Shown piece after piece: positions 24,501 to 33,115 of a stretch of DNA of 64,000 nucleotides. Made by a program: the position numbers and the translations under genes. Origin of the DNA: Bdellovibrio svalbardensis (GTDB lineage: Bacteria; Bdellovibrionota; Bdellovibrionia; Bdellovibrionales; Bdellovibrionaceae); the NCBI RefSeq assembly GCF_029531655.1, contig NZ_JANRMI010000005.1, forward strand, positions 62,001-126,000, written 5' to 3'. Position 1 is the first letter of the stretch. Every line of letters begins with the position of its first letter. The notes beneath the pieces were generated by a model that was given only the letters and a program-made list of their open reading frames with translations, was not told the DNA's origin and searched no databases.

Positions 24501-25751
24501 ATGAGTGGGAAAATCCAAAGAGTTAGAGGTACCAGAGACCTACTTCCTGAAGACAGTCTTCTTTTCCGTTTTGTCGAAGAATCAGCCTATGAGAAATCTT
24601 TGCTTTACGGTTTCGGGGAAATTGAAACCCCGATTTTTGAATTTTCTGACGTTTTTCATCGCACTTTGGGCGAAACCTCTGATGTTGTGAATAAAGAGAC
24701 TTATGATTTTACAGATCGTGGAGGCGAGAGCCTCACATTAAGACCTGAGGGAACTGCCGGCGTAGCTCGTGCCTTTATCTCTGAAGGCATGAGTCAAAAC
24801 CTTCCATTAAAATTTTATTATTCAGGCCCGATGTTTCGATATGAGCGACCACAAAAAGGTCGATATCGCCAATTTTACCAATTGGGCGCGGAATGTCTAG
24901 GTTATGACTCCCCTCTGGCAGATGTCGAATGCATCAGCTTGGCTTGGGATCTTTTGCAAAAGATCGGGATTTCAAACGACTGCACCCTTGAGATCAATAC
25001 TTTGGGGGACTCAGAAAGTCGCGCGGCCTACAGGGACGCGTTGGTGCAGTACTTCACCGCTCATCAGGATCAACTTTCAGCTGACAGCAAAATGCGTCTG
25101 GAGAAAAATCCTTTGCGCATTCTAGACTCCAAAGATGAAGGCGATAAAAAACTCAACATCAACGCTCCAAAACTTGAACAATACTTGAATGAGACATCAC
25201 AAACCTTCTTCAAAAAAGTTTTGGCTGGCATCGAACGCTTGGGCATTCCGTACAAAGTAAATTCTCACCTTGTGCGTGGCTTGGATTATTATTGCCACAC
25301 CGTATTTGAATTCACGACCGCAAAACTTGGAGCCCAAGGCACAGTGCTGGCCGGTGGACGTTATGATGGTTTGATTGAAACGATGGGTGGACCGCGCACT
25401 CCAGGCGTTGGCTGGGCTGCGGGTATTGACCGCCTTGCAGATCTGACTCCGCGCGAACTTGCGGTAAAGTCAGAAGTTTTAATTGCGGTGATCGGCGCCG
25501 ATGATCTGGGCGAAGATGAAAGCGTGAAAGTCGCCCACGAAGTTCGCAGTCGCGGCTTGAAGGTTGAAAATATTCTATCCGGAAAAATGGGCAAGAAGAT
25601 GCAAAAAGCAAATAAGCTTGGCGCGCACTATGCTTTGATTTTGGGAAGTTCAGAAGTTCAAGGCCAACAAGTGACTGTGAAAAACTTTGGATCTGGAGAA
25701 CAGACCACCATTTCGCGCAGCGAATTAGCCACTTTCAAATTTAGCATTTAG
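24501..25751 (+). CDS. hisS: Histidyl-tRNA synthetase
   Basis: It charges tRNA-His. This class II synthetase shows motif 2 ([23 protein letters not shown]), the His-specific motif [15 protein letters not shown] and motif 3 ([11 protein letters not shown]). The C-terminal anticodon-binding domain begins near residue 325 ([16 protein letters not shown]). Length 416 aa is normal. ATG at 24501 follows GAGGCC. It is a single gene ending in a strong bidirectional terminator. Confidence 0.97.
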   Translation: MSGKIQRVRGTRDLLPEDSLLFRFVEESAYEKSLLYGFGEIETPIFEFSDVFHRTLGETSDVVNKETYDFTDRGGESLTLRPEGTAGVARAFISEGMSQNLPLKFYYSGPMFRYERPQKGRYRQFYQLGAECLGYDSPLADVECISLAWDLLQKIGISNDCTLEINTLGDSESRAAYRDALVQYFTAHQDQLSADSKMRLEKNPLRILDSKDEGDKKLNINAPKLEQYLNETSQTFFKKVLAGIERLGIPYKVNSHLVRGLDYYCHTVFEFTTAKLGAQGTVLAGGRYDGLIETMGGPRTPGVGWAAGIDRLADLTPRELAVKSEVLIAVIGADDLGEDESVKVAHEVRSRGLKVENILSGKMGKKMQKANKLGAHYALILGSSEVQGQQVTVKNFGSGEQTTISRSELATFKFSI

Positions 25752-25757
25752 ATTGCA

Positions 25758-25795
25758 GAAATAAAAAAGGACCCGAAAGGGTCCTTTTTTATTTC
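25758..25795. terminator. Bidirectional terminator after hisS
   Basis: A perfect 17-bp stem (25758-25774 / 25779-25795) with GGACCC/GGGTCC core and GAAA tetraloop, flanked by A and T runs; six bases after hisS. Confidence 0.92.
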
Positions 25796-25801
25796 ATAAT
25801 T

Positions 25802-25877
25802 CTACTCCGACGAAGTCGGAGTGCAGAACACTACTCCGACGAAGTCGGAGTGTAGAACAGCCAGCCAGACAGCCAGC
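25802..25877. repeat. Two tandem CTCCGAC hairpins plus CCAGCC tail
   Basis: CTACTCCGACGAAGTCGGAG begins at 25802 and again at 25831, a 29-base period with no unrelated spacer. Each has an 8-bp stem and GAA loop, followed by TG(C/T)AGAACA; the second is followed by GCCAGCCAGACAGCCAGC up to the lgt stop. A member of the family also at 31622, 44570, 53422 and 58892. Confidence 0.85.
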
Positions 25878-26936
25878 TTATTTACGATTCAACTTGATCG
25901 ATTGACCGCGTCCCCAACCTGGGATTTTCAAAGAACTTGCGCGAGTCCAAACAAACATCAAAATCAAACCCGTCACAAACATCGCAATGCTGAGCCACTG
26001 CCCACGCGTAAGACCCAAAGCCTGGAAGCCGATCTGTACATCAGGCATACGGAAGTGTTCATCTACAATACGCACAATCGCATACAATATAACAAACATC
26101 GCAGCAATGAAACCAGGCTTACGAGGTTTTCTCCACAAGAAGAACAAAACCACAAATAGGAACAAACCTTCACCCACAGCTGCGAAAAGCTGAGATGGGT
26201 AACGAGCCGTCAACAACGGAGCAATCGCTTCTTTGGCCGCTGTATTTCCATTCTGAATCTGCTCAATGATTTTATTCATGATCGCATAAACCTGATCACG
26301 AGCTCCCATGTCCATATGGAATTTACCAACCAAATCCAACCACTGATCACGGCTGACACCGATTTTCTCAGTCACACTTCCAAGCTCTGGAAGACGATTA
26401 AACTCTTGCGCCGGCCACAGGTAAATATCCTGAGGGAACTTCACTGCCAATGGGAATGAAGGATCACACGGACGCCCTACCAACTCACCATTGATGAAAT
26501 TGGCAATACGACCAAAGAATACTCCGATCGGACCAGAGACTGCGACCAAGTCAAAAAGATAAAGGGCATTCACAGAGTATTTACGTGCAAACAATAAAGC
26601 AGCGACCACGATACCGATCATGCCACCATGGCTGGCCATGCCGCCTTCGTTCACTGCCAACACTCCCCAGAAAGGGAATACTGATTTGAATTTCAAAAAC
26701 AAATCCGGGCCGTAAAAAACAACATAACCAAGACGACCACCCACCAAAGTTCCGATCGCAGCATAAGTGACAAAGTCACCGACCATTTGAGCTGTCAAAC
26801 CAGAACGTTGCTTTTGCGCCAACCATTTAATCATCAGGTAAGCACAGATGAAACCCATCATGTAAGAAAGGCCATACCAACGAACACCAAAGTCGCCGGA
26901 AATTCTTAAAGCAAAAGGATCTAAATCATGAACCAC
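25878..26936 (-). CDS. lgt: Prolipoprotein diacylglyceryl transferase
   Basis: It transfers diacylglycerol from phosphatidylglycerol to the lipobox cysteine of prolipoproteins in the inner membrane. Recognised by RWYGLSYMMGF, the catalytic-region ASHGGMIGI and the Lgt signature GRIANFINGELVGRP. About seven membrane segments. Start is a GTG at 26936 with AAGGATGG upstream. At 352 aa it exceeds the usual 270-290: an extra soluble stretch at about residues 185-230 separates the signature from the C-terminal membrane segments. It converges on hisS across the hairpin repeats. Confidence 0.95.
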   Translation of the reverse strand: MVHDLDPFALRISGDFGVRWYGLSYMMGFICAYLMIKWLAQKQRSGLTAQMVGDFVTYAAIGTLVGGRLGYVVFYGPDLFLKFKSVFPFWGVLAVNEGGMASHGGMIGIVVAALLFARKYSVNALYLFDLVAVSGPIGVFFGRIANFINGELVGRPCDPSFPLAVKFPQDIYLWPAQEFNRLPELGSVTEKIGVSRDQWLDLVGKFHMDMGARDQVYAIMNKIIEQIQNGNTAAKEAIAPLLTARYPSQLFAAVGEGLFLFVVLFFLWRKPRKPGFIAAMFVILYAIVRIVDEHFRMPDVQIGFQALGLTRGQWLSIAMFVTGLILMFVWTRASSLKIPGWGRGQSIKLNRK

Positions 26937-27018
26937 AGTCCATCCTTATTTGAGACGTTTTTCCCGTATTAAAATGGGAACTTTAGACGATGCCCCATAA
27001 AAGACGGAAAATGCTTCT

Positions 27019-27795
27019 ATGTCCAGATTTTCATCTTTGCTTCTGTCATGCATTATTGTCTTTTTGGGAGCTATCCACAGCCCTGCGCAGGCCCAATCGC
27101 GCAACAACTGGCTTTCCAGCTATGACTTCACCCAACGGTACGCCAACCGCGAAAAAGGCCGCTGGTCCCTTAGCGACTGGCTCGCCCTGAAAGACCGCAA
27201 CCGCCAGATGGACATGTGGCTTTCCATGAACGCCCCCTCCCCTTTTGAATTCATGATTGGCGGCTCCTACGCCTCCTACCAAACCGACCTGCACGACAAC
27301 ACAGAGCAAAAATCGTACACTTCATACTCAGGTGAACTGGCCGCCTACGCCCAACTCGTAGGCCTCAGCGCAGAATACGAACACAACACCGCCGAAAACC
27401 TCACCGATCTCGCAGGCCAATTCAACCTGAGAGTCTTCGGCAACTCCATCCAAAACTCATCCCTGGTTCTGTCCTACGGCCTAAGAACCCGAGACCAGTC
27501 CACACCCACAGCTACCAAAATCAGCCAACAATACGGCCAAGCCGAGCTGCAACTATATATCTTCAAATACTTCGGCCTCACCGGAAAATACCGCTACTTC
27601 CTACCCACAACCAACGCTGACCTCGGCGACCTCAATTCTGACCTCACCGAATATGGAGCCTTCATCGACTTCAAAGCCCTCCGCATCTTCGGCGCCTATT
27701 ACAAAGAGTCCCAAAAATCCAAACTCGCGCCAGCCATCACAGACACACTAGTCGAAAGAAGCGGCATCAAATCAGGAATCAAAATATTCTTCTAA
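27019..27795 (+). CDS. Exported, probably outer-membrane protein
   Basis: Unknown family. A signal peptide covers residues 1-26 (cut after AQA). The mature part alternates polar and aromatic residues (FEFMIGGSYASY, YSGELAAYAQLVGLSAEY, LVLSYGLRTRD, YFGLTGKYRYFL) and ends in Phe (GIKIFF), as in small beta-barrels. Codon use is notably biased to C-ending codons compared with the neighbours, a possible sign of transfer or a different expression history. The ribosome site is weak (ACGGAAAATG). Downstream lies the large stem-loop element. Confidence 0.68.
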   Translation: MSRFSSLLLSCIIVFLGAIHSPAQAQSRNNWLSSYDFTQRYANREKGRWSLSDWLALKDRNRQMDMWLSMNAPSPFEFMIGGSYASYQTDLHDNTEQKSYTSYSGELAAYAQLVGLSAEYEHNTAENLTDLAGQFNLRVFGNSIQNSSLVLSYGLRTRDQSTPTATKISQQYGQAELQLYIFKYFGLTGKYRYFLPTTNADLGDLNSDLTEYGAFIDFKALRIFGAYYKESQKSKLAPAITDTLVERSGIKSGIKIFF

Positions 27796-27891
27796 CTTCA
27801 CCTGACTTGAACCCAAGCCACACCCCACCAAATTGCGAGCGAAGACCTAACGACATAGATAATTATTTTTTAGTGGATGGCTCGAAGCCGA

Positions 27892-28036
27892 GAATTTCAA
27901 AGGCAGGAAATATGAGTTAGTGCGAAGTAAGGCCTTCGCCGGCGCAGGATGCGCGAACCGGGCGAAGCCCGGCGGCGATGAGGCAGGATGCCGTGCCGCG
28001 CGCAGCACTAATTCATATTTCCTGCCTTTGGAATTC
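27892..28036 (+). repeat. 145-bp structured element with 32-bp arms
   Basis: Left arm 27892-27923 and right arm 28005-28036 are inverse copies differing at two sites; both become G-U pairs if the plus strand is transcribed. The interior holds further hairpins: GCGC-AGGAT-GCGC (27942-27954), CCGGGC-GAA-GCCCGG (27958-27972) and GGC-AGGAT-GCC (27982-27992). The AGGAT loop occurs twice. It could be a MITE or a structured RNA. It lies in the 271-base gap between convergent genes, otherwise empty. Confidence 0.75.
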
Positions 28037-28066
28037 CCCCGCCGCTACGAACCAGCCAGTAAACAA

Positions 28067-28801
28067 CTACTTCATCTTAACGAGTTTATTATCACCGGTG
28101 ACAAAGAAACTTTCTGTTGTTTCTTCGTGGAACATTGGTGAGTCAACTCTCCATTGCATGTTCATTTGCATGCCAGCGAGAGGATCTTGTTTGGTGCCTT
28201 GGTTGAAGACGGCAGCGATTTGTGCTGTGGCGTCGAATCTGAAACCCCAGCCCACGCGAATGTTTGCGGGGATGAAGGTGGCGTTGGTGATGTATTTGCC
28301 GACTCCGTCGACGTTGCCGTTGGCGGTGAACATGATTCGGTAGGTGAAGTCGACGACGTCAGAGCCGTAGGCGTTTTCGTATTGGATGCGGAAGGCTTTT
28401 GATTTGGGTGCGGACCAGCCAGCCATGTCTGTCCAACATTGGATGCCGCGTGGAAGTGCTGAGGCCGTGTCCATTTTGGTGCTGACAACAGGTTTGCCGC
28501 TTTCAACGATGGCCCAGATTTTTTTGCCGATATTGATAATTTGATCGACCCATACTTGAAGTTGATCGAGGGGATTCAGGCCTACTAATTTAGGATCGCC
28601 GGTGCGAGAAATTACAATGGGTCTCGCGAGAGTGCTGCAGTCTTCACCGATAGCTGGTTGATCGGCCATGCTGTGCAAAGGGTATTGATCGCTCACTTCG
28701 GTAACAGTTATTTTTTTGATTTCGAAGTACTTCTTATCAACTGCGAATGCGAAAGAAGACATTCCCATAACTAAAACCAAAAACATCAATGAACGAATCA
28801 A
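28067..28801 (-). CDS. Exported protein of unknown function
   Basis: Family not recognised. I choose the TTG at 28801 (AGGGGGT four to five bases upstream), which gives MIRSLMFLVLVMGMSSFAFA as signal peptide; an upstream TTG at 28822 would add residues before it. The mature protein (about 225 aa) has two cysteines (GEDCSTL, IQCWTD) and beta-rich character (DFTYRIMFTANGNVDG, TNATFIPANIRVGWGF). The Gly/aromatic pattern suggests an envelope protein. Confidence 0.68.
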   Translation of the reverse strand: MIRSLMFLVLVMGMSSFAFAVDKKYFEIKKITVTEVSDQYPLHSMADQPAIGEDCSTLARPIVISRTGDPKLVGLNPLDQLQVWVDQIINIGKKIWAIVESGKPVVSTKMDTASALPRGIQCWTDMAGWSAPKSKAFRIQYENAYGSDVVDFTYRIMFTANGNVDGVGKYITNATFIPANIRVGWGFRFDATAQIAAVFNQGTKQDPLAGMQMNMQWRVDSPMFHEETTESFFVTGDNKLVKMK

Positions 28802-28881
28802 GCAGACCCCCTGTTGCCCCAAGGTTCTATCAAGTTCGCTTTAATTGTTTCAATTCAAATGCAACGTGTTAGCTCGGCAGA

Positions 28882-29439
28882 CTACCAAGCTTTTGTCAGG
28901 CTGATCATAGGGAATATCCAAGTCTTCGAATTTGAGACACTGGACTCTGTGTTGTTCACAGTTTTCTTCGTATAGTTTGCACCGAAGTAGTTAATCGAAA
29001 CGCCGATATGCAAGTCAGTGCTAACCTCAGGCAAGTAGCCCAAAGAAACCAGGTAACTCATCCCTTCCCACTTCTCCTGGGCTGCGGATCCCGAGGAATA
29101 CACACCACGCGAAACGAGATTGAAAGTTCCACTCAAGCTCCAGTTCTGACTTTTGCCGAACTGCCACTTGAGAGTGGGCCCCGTATCCATGGAGGCATAG
29201 GAGGTCGTCGTGCCCGGGATGGTGTCGGAGTGAGAAACGCCCAAATAACTCCAACCGCCCCAAACTGTTTTTGATAAGTTAAAAAGGACTCCGACATTGT
29301 AGAGATACTTTGTCGAAGAGGTGTTTGTAGATGCAGTCATCGTTTCAGAAATATAGGTGCCACCGATATCAAGCAAGATACCAGCACGTGCCTCCCAAGA
29401 AATTCCTAACAATGTGATCAGCATCACAAAATACTTCAT
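28882..29439 (-). CDS. Small outer-membrane beta-barrel-like protein
   Basis: A 185-aa protein with signal peptide residues 1-19 (MKYFVMLITLLGISWEARA). The rest reads as eight or so amphipathic strands (GILLDIGGTYIS, TKYLYNVGVLFNL, GWSYLGVSHS, PTLKWQFGKSQNWSLSGTFNL, YLVSLGYLPEVS, LHIGVSINYFGA, IFPMISLTKAW) ending in an aromatic residue, as expected for an OmpW/OmpX-sized barrel. No named family. No Shine-Dalgarno sequence is visible before ATG 29439. Confidence 0.68.
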   Translation of the reverse strand: MKYFVMLITLLGISWEARAGILLDIGGTYISETMTASTNTSSTKYLYNVGVLFNLSKTVWGGWSYLGVSHSDTIPGTTTSYASMDTGPTLKWQFGKSQNWSLSGTFNLVSRGVYSSGSAAQEKWEGMSYLVSLGYLPEVSTDLHIGVSINYFGANYTKKTVNNTESSVSNSKTWIFPMISLTKAW

Positions 29440-29624
29440 AACAAACTTGTCGGGGGAAGTGTCTCATTTCAAGAGGCTAGAAATCTTGATGGCTTCTTGA
29501 TAACCACTTCGTAATATTTCGGACTGAATTTCAAAGACGAAGACCAGACCTAGGCCCTGAAATACAAAACCCCACAGTTTTGAAGCTGCGAGGTTTTCAT
29601 TTTCTCATTCAATTTCAAGTCGCC

Positions 29625-30821
29625 TTAAGAATTGCGCTTTAGAACAGCTCCATAGAAACCGTCATAGCCTTCACGGTCAGGGCGTGTGTGAATCTGTTTA
29701 AGCAAAGTCCACTCGTTGCCATGTTCAGCCATGAATCTTTCAACCTGTTTTTCATTTTCAGAAGGAAGGATCGAGCAAGTGGCATAAACCATCAAGCCGC
29801 CCTTCTTCGTCATATTGCAGTAGCCAGTGAGGATTTCATATTGCAAAGCACGCAAACGCACGATCTCTTCTTCGTCCAGCTTCCACTTTGCGTCGGGATT
29901 ACGGCGTAAAACACCCATTCCCGAGCAAGGGACATCCAAAAGCAAACGATCTGCCTGTTGATCCATACGCTTGATCACTTTGCTGGAATCAATCAGACGA
30001 GTTTCAATAATATCCACACCATCACGACGTGCACGAACTTTAAGCTCTTGCAGTTTCCACTCGGAAACGTCCATCGAAATGATACGGCCTTTATTCTTCA
30101 TCAACGAAGCCATATGCAGTGATTTGCCACCGGCACCGGCACAAGCATCCACCACGCGCATACCGGGTTCCACACCCAACAACGGTACAACCATTTGCGA
30201 AGCCGCGTCTTGAATTTCAAAAAGACCGTTACGGAAAGGCTCGGTGATAAAAATGTTCCGGCGTTCATTCAATTTGATGGCGTGCGGAAGATCCGGGCTG
30301 ACCTTTGCAGATTTGATTTCAAGCGCCTCAAGCGCCGCGATCACTTCCTCGGGAGTGGCCTTCAAGCCATTTGCGCGAAGAAATACATCCGCAGGTTTGT
30401 TCAAAGCGGGAACAACTTTTTCCCAGTCGACATCGCCCAATTCACGACGACCCACCTCATCCATCCAGTCAGGAATAGAGTGAAGGATCGTAAAGTGCTC
30501 TGCGGCTTCTTTTTCTTTGCTTTTCAAATAGTCGTAATCAAGTCCCGCGAACTCTTCCCAATCAGGAAGGTCGTGGCCCATACGCAACCATTGAACACCG
30601 ACAATGCGCCAAGCATCGTCAGCACCGGCGATGAATTCCAACAGGCGGTGCCAGCGAACGACTTCATAAATTGTTTCAGCAAAGAATTTGCGATCTCTGG
30701 AGCCCCACTTCGGGTGGGACTTTAGATTTTTTTGAATGACTTTATCAGCGTATTTTTGGTCGAAGAAAACTTCTTCAAGAGCGTTGATAACTGTTTCTAC
30801 GAGATGTCTATGAATTTTCAA
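29625..30821 (-). CDS. RsmB/NOP2-Sun family RNA m5C methyltransferase
   Basis: It transfers a methyl group from SAM to cytosine-5 in RNA. The N-terminal helical NusB-like part spans residues about 1-130. The methyltransferase domain shows motif I DACAGAGGKSLHMASLM, motif IV DVPCSGMGVLRRNPDAKW (first Cys) and motif VI YATCSILPSENE (catalytic Cys). This fits RsmB-type enzymes acting on 16S rRNA, though the target cannot be fixed from sequence. Start is a TTG at 30821 overlapping the upstream stop by four bases, so translation is probably coupled. Confidence 0.9.
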   Translation of the reverse strand: MKIHRHLVETVINALEEVFFDQKYADKVIQKNLKSHPKWGSRDRKFFAETIYEVVRWHRLLEFIAGADDAWRIVGVQWLRMGHDLPDWEEFAGLDYDYLKSKEKEAAEHFTILHSIPDWMDEVGRRELGDVDWEKVVPALNKPADVFLRANGLKATPEEVIAALEALEIKSAKVSPDLPHAIKLNERRNIFITEPFRNGLFEIQDAASQMVVPLLGVEPGMRVVDACAGAGGKSLHMASLMKNKGRIISMDVSEWKLQELKVRARRDGVDIIETRLIDSSKVIKRMDQQADRLLLDVPCSGMGVLRRNPDAKWKLDEEEIVRLRALQYEILTGYCNMTKKGGLMVYATCSILPSENEKQVERFMAEHGNEWTLLKQIHTRPDREGYDGFYGAVLKRNS

Positions 30822-31462
30822 AATGTAAATACCAGGCCACCGGCCAAAAAGGTTCCGTTCAATTGACCGGAACTTGTTATAAGGAGGTGGTTCTTTAACC
30901 CAGCCTCAATGAAGAATCCAGTGTTTTCAAAGATATCGAAAAATCTCGCACCTATCACCAACTGGTAGTCCAATGAAAGCGGCGACTTTCCATTTGCTTG
31001 CTTCATAAAAACCCCCAACCCGGCGCCAGCCCCAAAATAAAGAGGGAAACGCGAGCTTGCGTCAGGGAAGGTGATCATCGGCATGAAAGAAAGTTTTGAA
31101 GCGTCCTCGCCACCGACGTCATATTGGTTGTAGCCAATGCGTAAATTCAAATCCATGGACTTGTACCACTCACCGACTCTGTAAGTGAGATCGATGCCAT
31201 TGCCACCAACTCCATCTTGTTGACCTTGCTTGCCCCAATCGTAGGATTGAGAGGAAACATAGCGACCGAAGGAGATTGCCAAATAGTGGTCACTCGCTCC
31301 TTGGACTTGAGATCCAACCTGTTCGCCATCACCGCGTTTTTGAAAATATTTTGCAGCGGCATCACGTCCCACGCGAGGCTGGCTGTCTTGTGCCATCGCG
31401 ATAGATGCTCCAAAAATCATAAAAATAAGGGGGGCCAAAACAGCTGAAACGATCGACTTCAT
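30818..31462 (-). CDS. Exported outer-membrane-like protein
   Basis: Start ATG 31462 with GAGG five bases ahead; an in-frame GTG at 31468 is less good. Signal peptide residues 1-24 (MKSIVSAVLAPLIFMIFGAS, cut after AMA). The mature chain reads as barrel strands (HYLAISFGRYVSS, IDLTYRVGEWYKSMDLNLRIGY, FPLYFGAGAGLGVFM, LDYQLVIGARFF, GFFIEAGLKNHLL) and ends GGLVFTF, a terminal Phe typical of outer-membrane insertion. Function unknown. It overlaps the rRNA methyltransferase gene. Confidence 0.7.
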   Translation of the reverse strand: MKSIVSAVLAPLIFMIFGASIAMAQDSQPRVGRDAAAKYFQKRGDGEQVGSQVQGASDHYLAISFGRYVSSQSYDWGKQGQQDGVGGNGIDLTYRVGEWYKSMDLNLRIGYNQYDVGGEDASKLSFMPMITFPDASSRFPLYFGAGAGLGVFMKQANGKSPLSLDYQLVIGARFFDIFENTGFFIEAGLKNHLLITSSGQLNGTFLAGGLVFTF

Positions 31463-31540
31463 ACGCACCTCAATTGTCCTTAATCATAACTGTTTTTTAC
31501 TCTCAGAAGTAAGTCCGTGACGCACATAGTTATCACGGCT

Positions 31541-31621
31541 GGACTGACGGCTCCACCGTTGACTAACCAGTCCCCAATCCTTACTCTCCGGCTAGCTTGG
31601 CAGACCCTACCAAGGGCCACA
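31541..31621 (+). promoter_or_regulatory. Structured leader upstream of nrdR
   Basis: Two hairpins follow one another: GGACTG...CAGTCC (31541-31573) enclosing ACGG-CTCCA-CCGT, and CTTGG...CCAAG (31596-31614). They precede a third, the dispersed-repeat hairpin. This may be a 5' leader of nrdR; no riboswitch family is recognised. Confidence 0.35.
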
Positions 31622-31653
31622 TTACTCCGACGAAGTTGGAGTGCAAGCAGCCA
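31622..31653. repeat. CTCCGAC-family hairpin upstream of nrdR
   Basis: ACTCCGAC (31624-31631), GAA, GTTGGAGT (31635-31642), then GCAAGCAGCCA. One G-U pair replaces a G-C pair of the consensus, so the stem holds as RNA. Confidence 0.75.
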
Positions 31654-31671
31654 AGACTAAGGAAATCAATC

Positions 31672-32256
31672 ATGAAATGCCCTTTTTGTGGTCACGCAGA
31701 CGACAGAGTTTTAGATACGAGAGTGCAGAAAGATGGCAGCATCCGCCGCCGTCGCGAATGCCTTGAGTGCAAGGCTCGTTTCTCTACTGTGGAAACAATC
31801 ATGCTGGCATATCCGTTCATTATCAAAAAGGACGGACGCCGCGAGCCTTTCTCGAAAGAAAAAATCTCCAAGGGTCTTCAAGCAGCCGTGCAAAAACGTC
31901 CGGTCAGCTTGGCGCAACTCGATGGCGTGGTCGAAAGAATTTCGGCTTGGGTCATCAACCGTGGCGAGAGTGAAATCTCATCACGCCTCATCGGCAAAAA
32001 AGTTATGGCCGAACTCAAGCAACTCGATGACGTTGCCTACATTCGATTCGCCAGCGTTTACCGTACCTTCAAAGACGTTCAAGAATTTGTTGAGACTCTG
32101 GAAGACACCGAACTGCTTGATTTTGTCGATGCAAATAATCCACAATTAAGCCTCACAGCGATGAATTTTGTTGAAAGCGAGAAAAAGCAATCCCATGAAA
32201 ACGACAGCAAGACGACAAGCCCGAGAACTCGCGCTCCAAATCCTCTTTCAAACTGA
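31672..32256 (+). CDS. nrdR: Transcriptional repressor NrdR
   Basis: It represses ribonucleotide reductase genes when dATP is high. The start is the ATG at 31672 (AAGGAAAT upstream), where the zinc ribbon begins: MKCPFCGHADDRVLDTR and ECLECKARF supply four cysteines. The ATP-cone follows (YPFIIKKDGRREPFSKEKI to about residue 140), ending in IRFASVYRTFKDVQEF. Length is 194 aa, about 40 more than usual; the polar tail from about residue 155 overlaps nusB by 62 bases. It is the first gene of the nrdR-nusB operon. Confidence 0.94.
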   Translation: MKCPFCGHADDRVLDTRVQKDGSIRRRRECLECKARFSTVETIMLAYPFIIKKDGRREPFSKEKISKGLQAAVQKRPVSLAQLDGVVERISAWVINRGESEISSRLIGKKVMAELKQLDDVAYIRFASVYRTFKDVQEFVETLEDTELLDFVDANNPQLSLTAMNFVESEKKQSHENDSKTTSPRTRAPNPLSN

Positions 32257-32602
32257 GTTCGCCCCGCAAATTAGCATTCAGACATTTTTGTCTGTCTTCG
32301 AGCACAGCCTTGATCCTGAAGTGATCCATTACGCGGATCTTCTCGTTACTGGCGTGACCCAAAACAAAGCGGCAATTGACTCAAAAATTCAAGCGGCCAG
32401 CGCCCACTGGAAAGTGGAACGTATGGCAACGATTGATCGTAACATTTTGCGTGTTGCGGTTTTCGAGATGAGACTTTCTTCTGAACTCATCAAAGAAAAC
32501 ATTGCGATCAATGAAGCCGTGGAAATTGCCAAAAAATACGGAACTTCTGATTCAGCCAGCTTCGTAAACGGCCTTCTTGACCAAGTCGGCAAGGGTCACT
32601 AA
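32195..32602 (+). CDS. nusB: Transcription antitermination factor NusB
   Basis: An all-helical RNA-binding protein of the boxA antitermination complex. TARRQARELALQILFQTEF is the NusB N-terminal signature, and DRNILRVAVFEM and NEAVEIAKKYGTSDSASFVNGLLD are its C-terminal ones. The ATG at 32195 gives 135 aa, normal for NusB; the longer frame from 32168 is not needed. It overlaps the nrdR tail, so translation is probably coupled. The stop abuts the next ATG (TAAATG). Confidence 0.95.
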   Translation: MKTTARRQARELALQILFQTEFAPQISIQTFLSVFEHSLDPEVIHYADLLVTGVTQNKAAIDSKIQAASAHWKVERMATIDRNILRVAVFEMRLSSELIKENIAINEAVEIAKKYGTSDSASFVNGLLDQVGKGH

Positions 32603-33055
32603 ATGTCCATGAGTGTGCTTTCCCAAGCGAGCGCCTTCAACCCCGGATCAGATCTGTGGATTGTGCCTCAATTGGAAAAGTCACAGTGGACCGCCCGCCT
32701 GGACTGGTATCTTAATTTTCAAATCTGCAAATCTTCGCGCCACAAAATGGCGCACACTCCACTCTTTGTGAACGAAGTGATCAAAGAAGCGGAACTTGAC
32801 ACGTTCTATCGACCGGTCAATGCGCAAGCCCCACTAATGATCGCCTCTGAACAACTTCTTCCCAACAAATGGGTCGTGGTTGTTCCATGGGCGAATGACA
32901 TGACGGCTTGGAGCAAAGAAGTTTTCCAGGTTTGGTCAGGCCTTCAAGAGCCGACATTACGCATTTTCCTGCCACCTGGACAAAGTGCTGGGCTATTTCA
33001 ACAGGCATGGGTGCGCCATCACAGTTCCGAAGAATTCACCGTCGTGCTTGATTAA
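32603..33055 (+). CDS. Conserved-looking protein of unknown function
   Basis: 150 aa with no signal peptide and no recognised domain; probably cytoplasmic. The chain has many Trp residues (DLWIVPQLEKSQWTARLDWYL, NKWVVVVPWANDMTAWSKEVF). The ATG at 32603 directly follows the nusB stop, with AAGGG seven bases ahead. Its place between nusB and ppsR implies co-transcription but gives no function. Confidence 0.7.
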   Translation: MSMSVLSQASAFNPGSDLWIVPQLEKSQWTARLDWYLNFQICKSSRHKMAHTPLFVNEVIKEAELDTFYRPVNAQAPLMIASEQLLPNKWVVVVPWANDMTAWSKEVFQVWSGLQEPTLRIFLPPGQSAGLFQQAWVRHHSSEEFTVVLD

Positions 33056-33115
33056 CGTCGACTTCTGGCTTCACAATAAGAAGTAAGCCAGCGGGACGTT
33101 TAAGCGAGGATATGT

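Noticed and set aside
25802-25859. Two 29-base tandem repeats as a CRISPR array
   Set aside because: The units abut without spacers, occur as one or two copies at several loci, and no cas gene is present.
27892-28036. HEARO/omega RNA of an IscB system
   Set aside because: Multi-hairpin shape is suggestive, but no IscB-type RuvC/HNH gene is nearby and I cannot match the consensus by eye; kept only as an unnamed structured element.
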